This document shows, in pieces, positions 12,022 through 25,074 of a DNA stretch of 64,000 nt. Location of the stretch: assembly GCA_013398175.1 (NCBI GenBank), contig VZRZ01006827.1, positions 329,073-393,072 of the forward strand. Direction: 5' to 3'. Under the pieces are notes generated by a model. It saw nothing but the letters and a program-made list of their open reading frames with translations, was not told where the DNA came from and ran no database searches. Origin of the DNA: Climacteris rufus (Eukaryota > Chordata > Aves > Passeriformes > Climacteridae). A program made the translations under genes and the position numbers. Each line of letters begins with the position of its first letter. Within the stretch, counting starts at the first letter, position 1.

Positions 12022-14414
12022 TAAGTCTTGCTTGAAGTCACTCAGATAGCAAATACCTCTTACAGAATGACAGTGTGATTGATATCTTACCCACAGAGTT
12101 TGCCTACCCTTTTCTAAGCAATTTCAGTGAAAAAAAACAGATAATGCCAAAAGCCTTCGCTGCAACATGTGGGGCTCCACCTTCTCAAACAGATATTTTC
12201 CAGACAGATGGCCTCCCTTTTTCTCCAGACCCAAGAAGGTTGACAATACAAATCACTGCAAGATAATATTCCCTGAAATACATAAAATACTCTCACAATT
12301 CAGCAAAGATCTTAAACCAGCTAAGTCCTCCATTCCTGAAGCAAAGGACCGTTATCAAGAACTGTCCATCACTTCCCAGAACCCTTGCCAGGAGACCCAG
12401 AACATCTCAGTTTCCCGTTTCACCCCACTTCACAGTCATGCAGAACCTTGAAGAGAGGTGACAAAACAGCAAGCTCCTTGGAAAAAGGACACCACCTCTA
12501 TTTCCATACAGTTCCATGGAAACAAAGCAGTTTTATAAGAAGAAAAACTAATTTAAAAGGATCAAAATGCTACAATTACAGATTTGCTTTGTGCCTAGAC
12601 AACTTTAAACTATTAATCCTACCTTAAATGTAGCTAGCAAAGCTGCAGTGAGGAAAGACAGAGGTGATTCTTACCAGGAGAAAGACAGGCATTATAGAAG
12701 TTGCTGTTTCCTCTACTATACCACACATCCTCGAGGGCATCTGTTTCTAGATTATTAAATTAATCTTCTGTCTGTGACTCATTTTTGTTTTTTCACAAAC
12801 ATAAACTCCTTTGGCAGCTGTTCTGCTCAACCAGAGAAAGTATAAGGCCCCAAAGGAAGGTTTTTGCTGTGGGAGAGAAATAGAAGTGAAGAGTGGAACT
12901 TGAAAGGGCAGATGCAGCCCTCCTCTAAATATGACTTGGAGCCATGATTTATGATGCGGCACTTGAATGCATGGAGGTCTTGCTGACCATGTTAATTGGA
13001 GAAGCACAGGGAAGAGGAAGGAAACCCTATATGCATCATGGTAAATGCCCAACTTGGTTACCTCCCATAGGAGACACAAGTTGTGATTCTGACTTCACTG
13101 TTTTCAGAATTACACAGAGCACTAATTTTTTCTTTGTGTCCTTACCTCAATGAAATCCTCATAGAAACACACACTTTTTTTTTCAGTTGAATTAAATTAT
13201 GAAATAGTTTTTCTGAGGTGAAGAAATAATGGTTCGGAATTGCTTATAATGAGGTTTAAACAAACAAACACATCTGAAATGCAGGCTCTGAAATAGCTAT
13301 TAAACATTCAAGATGCTGTTCTTTACCTTTGGTAAAAAGTCTTTCACTAGAGCAGCCCCTGTCCACTTCCACAGAGCCCAGGTTCCCCTTGTGAAATTAC
13401 CAAAGCAATAACTTTACAATAAAAACGTGCTAACACAAGTGTCACATGAAACCAGCCACCTATGTGTCTTATAACTACACTTCCACTAATGCTGGTCTGT
13501 GTACATAAAGATTTCCACTTCTCCTAGAGGAAGCAATGAGTTTGCAGCCTTCTGCATACAGGTAAGTGGGGAAACAAGTTCAGAAAAACACTGGTTCACA
13601 ACTACCTGCCTGGCTGTGCAACAGGAGAACCGTCTGGAGTCTGAAGTAAGCCATACACTGTATATTTTTTTCCCCTCTATAAAATTAATCTGAAACTGTC
13701 TTATTTAATATAGTTGATCTGAAGTTTAACTGATAAATTAGTGTAAAATACACATTTCTATGAATTTTCACCTTGTTTTTAATAAAAGTTTTTCGTGTTA
13801 AGATCACTTGAGTGATTTTACAGTGACACTTTCAAGGAGAAAGAGTCTTGCAGTCTCCAGACGAAGATACTGAATTGTTTCAACTGCTTTTGGGGTTAAT
13901 CCAGAGAGTAGAACAGAGTTATCTGAACCTTCTGAAATGTGGTTTCTTGAGGATCTGATAGGCAAACCAAGATTATGGAGACAACAAGAAAGACCAAGGA
14001 AGTAGGAGGTTAAAGACTGCCTATGCTGAACAGGTAAAACACTGGCCCTGGGGACAGTCCTGTCTTGCTTAGTAGCCTCTTGTGTGTGTTGGACAAGAAG
14101 AGAGGCATTTGTAACTCTGTGGAACTGTGCAAAAAGCCAAGTTGATCAAGACAGGAAGAGATAGTGAAGTATGGCTTCATATGGCTTTACTTTTTTTGAC
14201 TGGGTTTTTTGGTGCCAAATAAGTGCAAACTCCAGTTGACTCTAATCACATGATAAAGGCATTTATACATTATTATCATGTGGACTCATTGGTGTCTGTG
14301 AATTGTTCAGTTACACTTCTTCTTGATTGTAGCATTAACAAGGTCTTCTTATTCAGAGCTAATTTTCATGGATTTTTCAGGGAGCTTGAAGTAATGTTCT
14401 TCTCTGACAAACCT

Positions 14415-15143
14415 GTAGTTGTGTTGGGGCAATCCCAGAAAAACCTGCAGGTTGGGCAGAGAAGTGATTGAATGCAGCTCTGCGGAGAAGGACTTCGGGG
14501 TGATGGCTACCAAAAAACACGGCCTGGCAGTGTGTGCTCGCAGCACAGAAAGCCAATGGAATTCTGGACTGCATCTAGAGGAGGGTGACCAGCAGGTCAA
14601 TGAAGGTGATTCTGCCCCTCTCCTCCACTCTGCTGAAACCCCACCGGAGTGCTGCATCCAGCTACGGTGCCCCCAACGTGTGAAGGACATTGAATTGCAG
14701 GAGCAAATTCAGAGGAGGGAACAAAGATGATAAGCGGACTGGAGCACTTCCCCTATAAAGAGAGGTTGAGAAAGTTGGTGCTGTTCAGTCTGGAGAAGAG
14801 AAGGTTGAGAGGAAACCTCATAGCAACTTTCCAGTATCTGAAGGGGGCCTAAGGGGAAGCTGGAGAGGGATGCTTTGTCAGGAACTGTAGTGACAGGACA
14901 AGGGGGAATGGCTTCAAACTGAGAGTAGGTTTAGATAAGATATTAGGAAAAAGTTCCTTACTATGAAGGTGGTGAAGCTCTGGAACATGTTGCCCATCCC
15001 TGGGCAGCGTTCAAGGCCAGGTGGGACGGGACTTTGAGCAACCTGGTCTAGTGGGACGTGTCCCTGCCCATGGCAGGGGGTTAGAACTAGATGACCTTTA
15101 AAGTCCCTTCCAACCCAAACACTTCTATGATTCTATGATTCTA
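14415..15143 (+). mobile_element. CR1 LINE, 5'-truncated copy with 3' tail
   Basis: This is the 3' end of an avian CR1 retrotransposon. The left part corresponds to the C-terminal end of the ORF2 reverse transcriptase; the right part contains the conserved GGCTTCAAACTGAGAG block (near 14910), TGGAACATGTTGCCC (near 14980), GAGCAACCTGGTCTAGTGG (near 15036), CCCTGCCCATGGCAGGGGG, CCCTTCCAACCCAAAC, and ends in repeated ATTCTATG-type octamers. Orientation is the same as ELK3. Several indels and stops show it is dead. The start is approximate because the 5' break is blurred by divergence. Confidence 0.93.
14419..14730 (+). pseudogene. CR1 ORF2 C-terminal remnant (dead)
   Basis: An open stretch of 103 codons includes the string GNPRKTCRLGREVIECSSAEK followed by KDFGVMATKK, resembling the CR1 reverse-transcriptase C-terminal region (typically LGREWIESSPAEKDLGVLVD). 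Further on, CPQRVKDIELQEQIQRRE matches the usual KKDIELLERVQRRA. The segment between is frame-disturbed, and the region lies after the catalytic domain, so no activity is possible. It is a fossil piece of the element listed at 14415-15143, not a host gene. Confidence 0.8.
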
Positions 15144-18100
15144 ATCTTGGTCGGACCTTTGCAACTGTTTCTATCAATTTGGTTGAAATGGGAAGCCTGG
15201 GTTACCTGCTAACAGGGAGAACTGACAGACACCATGCAAACACATCAGAGTGCAAATCTACAGTCACACAGACAGAAGTTCTCTAACTTGTACTTGCACA
15301 GTGTGTGATCACAAAATACTCTTCTTTTTTTAACGGTTTTAAGTTATTTCTGTCACTTTGGTATTGGAAAGACAATATTTATTTCTGAAACACCAACAGG
15401 ACTCTGAAATTGTTCATAATTAGCTCAATGAAAATTCAGAGTAACACCAATTATTTCAGTAGTGTTCTGTAAATTTAGACATGAGGGAGCCTGAGCAGAA
15501 CTGGCACTGGAGTCAAATCCATTAACCACAAAGGCAGAATACTCTAACACAATCATAAATATTTGCCATAAGTAAAACTATAGTTCCCACTGCTAACTGT
15601 GATCTTGTGATTTGATTAGAAAAAAATCTGCTTGCTAATTTACAGTGTCATTTTATCAATTTTAAACACGGGGGCTTTTTTGTGGACTGTTCCTTGCCAC
15701 TTTTTATCCTTGTACTAAATTACTTATTATTAAAGACATAATTTTTATAGAAGTAATGGCTGGGCAAGAACATTATAATATAAATAGGTATGATAAATAA
15801 AATAAAGGCTAAATTGATGTATACTTCTTAATCTGTTTGGTAATCCTCAAGGGCACAAACTTGAAATAATTAATTTTGCTGGCTACATCCTTATTTTGCT
15901 CTTCATGCTAATTATTTCCTTCAAGTCAAAACATTTCCCTTTATTCTGTTTGCTTTTTCTATAGCACAGAAAGAAAGAAAACCATCCCAAGAAAATATAT
16001 ACATTATCAGAAAAGGTGGAGGGAAAATAAAAGACTGATAAGTATAGGGAACTTAACTCAGCAGATTTTACCCATGCACAGCTAGGAGTTTTGTTCTGTA
16101 ATATTTTAAAAGTAAATTTAAAAATACCTACTTACTGTGTGCTATGTATCTCAACAAATTGTCTGAAACCTCTGCATGTTTTAAAAATCTTCTGCCTTTT
16201 TACATTGTTTTTAGCTTGGCAGCCCTATGAATCACTTATTACTTTACCTATATGAAATTCAGCTAAAATGGATAATCAGTTTGTCTTCTGATCTTCCCTG
16301 TCTACCAGACTACGGAATCATCCTTCCATCACAACCAGAATCATGCCTTATTGCTATTGCTAGGGAAGAATTGCTAAATGATCCAAATGAAAAACATAAA
16401 TATATACATCTGTATCTGTATGTGTGTAGGGTTATAAAATAGGCTTCCAGCATGCAGAGGAACAGTACAATGGTAAAAGCCTACACTTACTGCTCAGGAA
16501 CATGGTCCATTAACATTGCCTAAGCTTTTAAAGTCCTGTTCCTTTATTTTATTGTAAGTATTAATTTTTAGAATTAATTCAGACTGGAACTCGGATCAAA
16601 GGCCTTTATTAATTTCCTTATTTATTATTGGGAGTTAGGAAATTCCCGTACAATTCCCACAAGGATGCAGACAGAGTCTGGACAGACAGACAAGTGAAAA
16701 GTGGGAGCTAATGAATATTGCTCCAGTGTCAGACAGGTAAAGCACTCCCCCCTTCCTGTTAATTCAGTTGAAACAATGAAGAGAAAAACCCAACCCACCC
16801 TTGTCTGGTTTGGCTTAGACATGAACTCTTGATAAGACGCTGGAAAACAAGAAACTTTGTAATAGATTTTAGCTACCTTTGGCTGACAAAATCATATGTC
16901 ATAAAACTGTAACGACAGCAGTGCACTTCTGCCACTCAGCTTGATATTTTGTAGATTACAGAAAATTACTGAGATAAAGGATAATATAACATTTTTACTT
17001 GAATATTACATACTTTACATTTCTCTACAGAAAGGATATCCCAGCAGGAAGGAGAAAGGTGGAGCACAATCCCTGTAGCATTTCTTATTCTGCATTGTAC
17101 AAAACTTTGTAGGGACACAGGAAGAGGATACGGAAGTTTCTACAGGAAAACAGAGAAAAGTTCAAACATAAACAGCATCCAAAAAATTTACCAACACTTT
17201 ATAACATTTCCTTTTTCTCTTTAAATGTTTAAAGACAGTTACATTACAGCATAGTTTACTACACATTTCTCTGCGTAAGTATTTTTAAAATGTCTCTTGC
17301 AATAATATCTCAAAGCAATTTTTAACATGAATTTTGCAAGCTTTGTAAGAGTTATGTATGCAATAATCTATTTGAGATAGCATTCTCCTTTTAACAGAAT
17401 GAGCAAGTGTCAGACTAACAAGTTTATACTACAGTCTATGTTGGACTGTGAAGAAACTCACTATTTAACCAAAGTCCCCCTGAAGACCACTTCCACAGCG
17501 GATTTCTGATAGGAACCCACCAAAGTCAAAAGAAACTTGACATATCCTCAACACCTTTTACAGAAGAATGGAAGCTCTTGCTTCAGCAAAGCTTAAGAAC
17601 ATGCTTAAATCTGGTGTTGCAGGCAGCTGAAAACGTGTATGAGAGGGTTATAGCCGAAGACCTGTCCTCTCATGGGGAGCAGCCACACTCCGCTGGATGG
17701 TGCCAGTAGTGGGATATATCCGTGTTAGCTGTTCCCATAGGCTTGTATGTCAAGGCAACGTCCCTGTCTGACCATCCAGGAGGCACCCTGGCGGTCACGC
17801 TCCCACCACCTGAGCTGGGACCAAAGCCCCTTCCCAGCTCCACCCTCACGCTCACACAGTAGGACTGGGTTTCATCACCGGCTTGACCTCAGGTTTCCCT
17901 TACCACAGTCTCAGATGATCCTTAAAATAATTTAATCTTGGTGCAATAACTAATTAACAGAATACCAGCTCGAGCTGATGTATCTGACGAGAGACCCCAA
18001 ACAAAGGAGCCTCTTTGCTTTCATCCCCTCACAGCCTAAGCTCGGTAAAGTGTGAGGGTCGCCGGGTCCTGCTGTGTCTCTGAGCATCCTCTTCCCCGGC

Positions 18101-21100
18101 TGGCACCGCGGGTCCCTGGGCACTTTGTTCTGTACTTCATGGCCCCTTGCCTGGGGCTCCAGCCACCCAGAGCTCAACCTGCAGCTCAAACTGCAGCTGC
18201 ACCCCGAGCTACCTGCGTTAAATGCATTCCTCAACATGTAGTTGCTTGAATTTATTTTGTGTTAAGCACAACATAAGAGCAGATGGTTAGCTCCTAAGAA
18301 TTTGTTTAGTAAGTATGGACTTAGGCTTGAGTTTGTGGCCTTTTGTTAAGTCTGTCTATGAAGGAGCCTGTGGTTTGTCTCAACAAAGCTTTCCATATGA
18401 ATGTGGCATCTCTTGATAACACCCAGTCAAGAGTACGCAACAACAGCTAAGGCAATATTCAGACAATTGTAGCTTTGGCTGCACAACATCCATTCTCTTC
18501 GAACTGCAACTACCACTGGTATGTGACGAAAGGGTATCAGCTGGGGTAGTGGGTATCAGCTTTTCAGTGTGTCTATTTAAGGTACAGGCAGGACAGCAGT
18601 CAAAATCTATTATAGAACAAGCCAGTATATGAAAGATATATAAACTGGGAATTTTTCTGAGGAACAAGATAGAGTTTCCATTGCAAGCTTACATTACTTG
18701 AGGTTTTGGAAGGATCAAAATGCTGTCACTTTTAAATTACTGAGATGTGAGTATGTCTACACTGAAATCCTTTCACACTAGAAGTTAAAATGCATAGCAA
18801 ATAAAATCTCCTCACAAACAGCTGAAAAGTGATTACACATTTCAACTGTACAGAAGACAGAATATGAACCAAAGATATACCTATGTCTTCTAACCCTAAG
18901 CATCTAGATAGGGTGGCTGAGTTATCCGGAAGGCTTCCCAGGATCCCTGCATAATCAGCAGGTGCCTCTGGATCATTCATATCAGGGTCCTAACTTACAT
19001 GACTTGAATTATTTTCTGAAATCTTTCTCCATTAGCATTCAATAAAAATGAGTACACATGCACATGCAAAGTAAACGTATTATGACACATTAATTTTTAA
19101 ACTCTTTTTGTGTAATGTGACTTAGAAAAAAGGATTTTCTAGCAAGCAGAGAGCAGCTACAATTATACTAATAGCAGTCACTTCCCATAAGAAACAAATG
19201 ATCTGTGTACTTTACGGTCTGCATCAATGACTGGTTAAGGGGTTAGTTTTGACTTCTAAAAGCTAAATATATTTTGAAGATTTTGCTTTTCCAAAGTGTC
19301 TTTTATATGAGGTTTACAATTATGGCCATGGAGTATGAGAACAGGAAGGGCTTTAAGAAAAGTTCGATTATTTTATTAGAAAATGCACATCACCAAGAAC
19401 ATGTATAATGAATTTTGTAACTACAAATGCAAAAATACATTAATTGGAACATCATAATCAAATACACAATAATTAGAACAGAAAGAAGTATTGCAATTTT
19501 CACCTATCTGAATACTGTTAAGTAGAACTGTGTACCAAAGTGTGTGCCCTACTGGGAAACATAAAATCTATAAGGTTACATGTTGGAGGTAAATCCTGTT
19601 CAATTTCAGTCATCATTTAAGAGTCTTAGAATCAGTGTGGTCTGAACAGAAGTGTCAGTGAGTTGTGCTCCACTTGACCAAAAGCATTTGAGAACAGTAA
19701 AAGCAGCTCAATTATGTTCAGATGCTATGGTGATATTTGGCAGTAGAATTACCTTGGATCAGTTATATTTAGAGATTAGGCTAGGATAAAATAGACAGAT
19801 GGGAGACCAACAAAATGCAACTGAAGTTCTAGCTCAGACCTTTAATTAATTAGCCTGGAAAAGAAATTGAACAGATTGAAAGATTTAAGAGAAGCCTGGT
19901 GACCTCTGAAATAGTTAATCTTTGCAGTTAGATTATACCTCATGGTTAGTCAAAGATTCTTGGAATCCTCTTTCCCTGCTTTCATGGTTTGCTCATTTAC
20001 ATTCTCTAGGCTTCTTCAACACACAGTGACACCCTATTCCTTAAATGACAAAAAAACCATAGGCAATTACACTGCACACAGGATGTAATTTGTTATAAAT
20101 CTTTCACTAAGAAGTCAAACCCAATGAAATTGTACACGCAGTGATGCTTTTACTTGAAACATGTTGGGTCATGTGCTTTCTTCCACAACACACAGGGAAA
20201 GCAAAACATTCAGGAAAGCAAAATGTGCCAGAGGAAGAGGAGTGTAAAAGCAGTCATTTCCCTCAAACACTCCTTCCTGATCAAGCACCACAGCCTTCCG
20301 GGGGTGGATAGGGGAGAGGAGGAAAACCTTGGGGTCTCTAAAACATCATTCTCTCAAGACTGAAGGCAGATTTCTAACTGCAACCCAACAACAAATCTCA
20401 TTCACAGACTGTCACGAGGGACTAGGACATGCTCCCTAAGGGGAAAAGAAGTTCCTGGGAAGACAGAAGAGGCTCCTGCTTCCTTGCCAGGGTCCTACCA
20501 TCTGCCCAGTATACTTGTTTTATGGTATGAAGAAGCGCTTAGCACTTGTCCTGCCTCTGACAGAAAATATTTTAGGTTAAAACTTGCAAGATTTCTTTGT
20601 TTCAGAAAATGTGGCATGAGGTTTTGAAGCTTTTGATGGTAACATACAATTGTTTTTTCCGCTAATCTGAACCAACTTCGAACAAGAGGTTTCTCAAGAA
20701 CAAACACTATTGATGTCTGCCATCACCTCTTCTAAAGCTCACAATTTTATTCTAGATAGCTCAGCAGAAAGCCCAGGAAGAAATGCTTGTGGGAAACAAT
20801 GTGCAATCTGGTCCCTTGAGTTTTCATGGGTTTAGAATCAGTGTTACATGCTGGAGGTACAGTATTGCACACAGCACTTTTCTTGCCAGTGAAGCTGCCT
20901 GTGAGCTGAGATAAAACTGAGGACCTGACCACTTTGTGAGCAGGATGGATCCCCCAGGGCTTTTTGCAATAATGAAGTTGTTGGCTCTAAAGCCTGTGCT
21001 CGTCCAGCTACAGGAGAGTGTGAAAGAGACAAGCCAAACCTCCTGGAGCAACATTCATCAGTATTGATGCAACAGTTGCAAGACACTCAAATAGAATGTT

Positions 21101-23937
21101 GTAAAGGGCAACCAAGAATCTTACATGAATCAGACTGCCATTTAAGCTCAGGTAACTAGTTTCTACTTACCCAGTTTCCAAAATTCCCTGGAAATCCTCC
21201 TGTAACTTGTCAGGTGGTTATCCACGGTAGAATTGCTAGAAAATAAGAGAGTAGAATGGTTAGGAGTGATTGTCCCATGGAGCTGTTGTGTTCCTTGTCA
21301 TAAAGGCAGACACAAATCTGAAGCCTCTTCACTGCAGAACCTGTAATGCAGAAAAAAAAAAAAAAATCAGAGAAGATGAAACAATGTATACATTCATTAA
21401 ATATATTGGCACTTAAAATGTTAAATGAAACAGCAATTATTTCCAACTGCTTTCAACTTTGTTCTTGATAATTACACACGATTATAAGCATCTATGACAT
21501 TTAGGGAAAATTTTATACCACAAAGTGACATTACAATTATGTAATTTAATTTAATAATTTAATTACAGAGGGACTCAAGGCTCAGAGTGAAATTACACTA
21601 AAACGCAGATATGAGTCTCAGCCTGAAGAGCTTTAAACAGAGATCTGGAGGACAGCAAATCTACCTTTATTTTTTTGTTTCCTTCTTTTAGATTTTTTAA
21701 TTACAGCAGCACATTAGATTTATGAACAGTTTAAAAATGCAGTAGAAACAATCTGAAAAGACAGACAAAGCCTGGTTTCTTAATTGATGTAATCTAATAA
21801 AATGAGGCAGAATTACAGTCACTATTCTTAGGAATGCTTTGGGGCAATTTTTTTTCAGCAGGAGAGGTTTATAAATACAGGCTTTTCTACAAACTGCATT
21901 GTCTCTAGGTAAACAGGGACATCCTGGGTACATATCTTTGTCCAAGGATTGCCTGAACCCATCAGATTAGGACTTTCAGCAGCAGTAACCTGCTTTACTG
22001 GTCGAAGGGGAGCTGTCTCAGTGACACTTAGTCCTTTATGAGTACGACAGCTGTTGTCTGGACCAACTTTGGGCAAAGAACAACAATTTCCAAAGCTAAA
22101 CCCTCAGATCTTCATAGTCTGAGGACAGTGCTAAGGCTTTACAGTTAACAGTTGTAACGATATCATGTGCCAACAAATGGATGTGAATTGAGATATGGAA
22201 GTTGACTAGACACTCTGCTAAAAACATAACTAGCATTTTTATAACTATGTAAACAAACAGGTTTTCTGAGTGGAATTTCTTTTACAGAAGAAAAAAGCTC
22301 TTTTACAATAAAACACAGTTTTCCTCATTAACGATCTTGTACTTTTGCATCAGATAATCCTTAAGGTTAACTCTAAGTGTAGATTAATCTAGCCAGGCAG
22401 AGGAGAGTTTCAGCAATCACTCTGCAAAGCACAATGGTTTTATCAAGACATAGATGCAGTTTCCAAAAATATTTTTCATGTGACATCCATAGTGCTGGGA
22501 TCAGTAGCCCTGGCCAAAAGCTCCCATTTTCTTCCACTTCCTGCAGAGCTTTTTGAATTGCTTGTGTTTCCAACATATCCTGGTGGCTTCATTCTGTTAA
22601 ACGAGCTCTGTACTTTTTACACCATGTTTTGTAGGGTAATTATGAAGACACCTCATCCAGTGGTCATCCAATCTCCAGCATGGCAGCTTTATTTCAGTTT
22701 CTAACTCACTAGACAAAAAAATGACTGCTGCTGTGAAAAAAGAAACACAAAACCCAAAACATTTAGTGCTGTAAACAGGTACAGCATAGGAAATCAAAGG
22801 AAGATTTTAGGTTTTAAACATTTTTTAGAGATATGGTGTTATCTACTTCTTTATAAAAGTAAAGAAGTGTACTGGTTTAGAGAGTTTGTTCTCTCAGATC
22901 TCCACACCAATAGCTGGTCAAGGTAACTCTGGTATACTTATCTTTGCTTCACGTCTAGAAACCCAATGAAAGATACATGCAGAAGATGAACGCTGGTACC
23001 CCCAGCTGTCAGTTCCACTTTTCTGACTTCTCTGACTGCCCTGCTTTTGCAAAACTGGGTCTTTAGATGTAGTTCCCAAACAAAGATTGATTCCTGCATC
23101 CTAGTGACTTAAACTATTGCTTATAGCAAGGACTTTACCCACAGTACATTTAATATAGGAAATACACTATGTGAAATTAAATATTTTAAGGCTTCTTTAT
23201 TTGGGCAACACAAAATGAGGATTTATCAGACGTCACATCTGTATTCTAAAATTTAGAATGACTTCTAAAAAGAAATGATTTAAGAAAAATAGCAAAGTTA
23301 CATTATTTGTAGTTTTGGTACAACGTCATTCTTGCTCTCCTACAGCGTGTTAGAAGACAAGAAGGAAGAAACCTGATGGACTTCCACAAGAGACTGAATT
23401 ATCCTATACATCTGTTCAGATACTATTGACTGATGTTTAGTGGCCAACTGTGACAATCTTTCACTCCATCAAAACATGCTTTTGTTCCTAATGACATTGC
23501 AAGCAACAAACCAATAGAGTGATAAAAAATAATCATAACTTCTATGTTGGTGCTTATCAGAAAGCTTCTGAACTGCAGCTACAGAGCTGGAATGATAAAT
23601 CTCATTACTATTAAAAGAAGTAGCAATATCGATTTTGAAGTATTATGCATTGAACGTCACTGATGCTCTAGGCAGACAGAAGATAATGTCACTCACTCTG
23701 AAAATTTCCGAATCAAGATAGAAATACTGATATATGAGACATAAGAAAAGACAAAATGCATGTAAACTCCAAATACTGGAAATGTGTCCCTTTTAATAAA
23801 CCCAAACCAGAAGTTTACATCTGAGGTCTACAGATTGAGGATTAAAACCAAAATTCCAAACAGCAGCCTACCACTGGTCTTATTCTGGAGATTTGACATG
23901 GAGCTGCAAGATCCAGTTTGTATCTGGTGATTTGAAA
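15144..23937. other. Upstream intergenic DNA, no gene seen
   Basis: Mostly AT-rich non-coding sequence. A moderately GC-richer patch at about 17650-18240 has open frames on both strands but nothing recognisable. A small direct repeat, GGGTATCAGCT, occurs at 18532-18542 and 18551-18561. No RNA gene, exon or further CR1 copy was found. Confidence 0.65.
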
Positions 23938-24209
23938 TAGGAGAAGGGACAATGGTTTTAAACTGAAAGAGGATAGATTCAGACTGGTTATAGGAAGACA
24001 TTTTTTACAGTGACAGTGGCGGGGCACTGGCACAGGTTGCCCAGAGAGCTGGAGGTGCTCCATCCCTGGAAACATCGAAGATCAGGTTGGAGAGGTAGCT
24101 CTTAAGCAACCTGATCAAGTTGATGATGTCTCTGCTCATTGCAAGGGGGTTGGACAGGATGGTCTTTAAAGGTCCCTTCCAACCCAAACCATTCCATGAT
24201 TCTATGATT
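23938..24209 (+). mobile_element. CR1 LINE 3'-end fragment
   Basis: The last ~270 bases of a CR1 element: AATGGTTTTAAACTGAAAGAGG, GGCACTGGCACAGGTTGCCCAGAGAG, CTCCATCCCTGGAAACATCGAAG, AGGTTGGA, then GATGGTCTTTAAAGGTCCCTTCCAACCCAAACCATTCCATGATTCTATGATT. It is severely 5'-truncated, in the same sense as ELK3, and its 3' end is only about 90 bases before the GC-rich ELK3 promoter zone begins. Confidence 0.95.
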
Positions 24210-24775
24210 TGAGTGCCCCTTGATTTTTAATATGTTATTTCCCTTGACTGAAGTTGTTGTGCCATGTTGTCTTCCTGTACTTTGCTATCTGTGTGAGGTT
24301 CAGCTCGGGAAGGCGGCCAGAGCTACTGCACTCCACGAGCCCCTCAGCCCCCAACGAGCCCAGCTAGAGGCGCCCAGCGCTGCCCTCCAAGGCGACCTCA
24401 GTGCCAGCGTGGTGGGACAAAGGCGGCCGGCTCTGCAGGGGCCAGCGGCCGTCACCATCCTCCGGGATGGCGAAGCGTCGCTCTGAGGGGTTCACAAGCA
24501 TCTCTCCGGTATCCCCCGGGGAAACGTGGGTCTGTTTTGGCCCAAGCCGCCGGTGCGGCCGGCGGGAAGCTCCTCCCCAGGGGTGTAGCACAGGAAGGGG
24601 TGGCGGTCGGGGGGAGCCGCGGAGCTCCCTGCGAGCCGGCGGAGTCAGCGCTGCCCGCTGTACTATGCGTGTGTCTTGTGTTGCAGCCATGCTGCACATC
24701 GGCGGCCAGAGCGAGGGGCGCGGGGAGGAAAAGGCTGTTTACACAGACTGCAAACCGCCCGGGGAATAGTGCGGG

Positions 24776-24819
24776 AGAGGAAGTGAGCCGGGCCGCTGTC
24801 TGACTGCCCCGGCTTCCTG
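24776..24819. promoter_or_regulatory. Paired ETS-type motifs in the ELK3 CpG island
   Basis: AGAGGAAGTGAG at 24776-24787 is a good ETS-family site (GGAA core). Reading the other strand, CGGCTTCCTG at about 24810-24819 gives CAGGAAGCCG, a second ETS-type core about 25 bases away in opposite orientation. ELK3 itself is an ETS factor, so auto- or cross-regulation is conceivable. GGAA cores are common, so this is a candidate only. Confidence 0.4.
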
Positions 24820-24843
24820 CTCGCTCCCTCACACGGGCAGGCG

Positions 24844-24847
<4 letters not shown>

Positions 24848-24878
<31 letters not shown>
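24848..24878. repeat. (CA)n microsatellite, about 15 units
   Basis: A perfect CA dinucleotide run inside the ELK3 CpG island, followed by a purine/A-rich stretch (24890-24920). Its position close to the presumed transcription start makes it a possible length polymorphism in the promoter or 5' UTR. Confidence 0.97.
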
Positions 24879-24880
<2 letters not shown>

Positions 24881-24973
24881 CGACCCAAGGGGAAAAGAAA
24901 AAAAAAGAAAAAAGGGAAAACAAATCAGGATCTCATTACTAGAGCAACAGAGCGTCTGCAGAAGACTGTCAGC

Positions 24974-25009
24974 ATGGAGAACCAGGGAATTTTACTCAGC
25001 TCCCTCTAA
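24974..25009 (+). other. Possible upstream ORF (11 codons) in the presumed 5' UTR
   Basis: An ATG at 24974 opens a frame reading MENQGILLSSL and stops at TAA 25007-25009. It would act as an upstream ORF only if the ELK3 transcript starts before it and includes this segment, which the adjacent gap prevents me from deciding. The context AGCATGG has A at -3 and G at +4, which is favourable for initiation. Confidence 0.25.
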
Positions 25010-25074
25010 ACTACCAGGAGCGAGCGGAAAAGTCTCTCAGCCGCTGGGTAGGTACAAGTGCTGCTGCTCCCGCC

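Larger units (their letters stand above)
1..14414. other. Upstream intergenic DNA, no gene seen
   Basis: No reading frame here has a recognisable domain, splice structure or codon pattern; the longest open stretches are under 150 codons and overlap on both strands, as expected by chance. I looked for exons of LTA4H, the upstream neighbour of ELK3 in mammals, and found none. The region is AT-rich with moderately GC-richer patches near 1.1-1.3 kb and 5.3-7.1 kb. Distinct items (repeat relics, microsatellite, homopolymer) are listed separately. Distal enhancers of ELK3 could lie here but cannot be identified from one sequence. Confidence 0.7.

Noticed and set aside
1..24000. Exons of LTA4H, the upstream neighbour in mammals
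   Set aside because: No stretch matching the M1 aminopeptidase zinc site or other LTA4H segments was seen on either strand.
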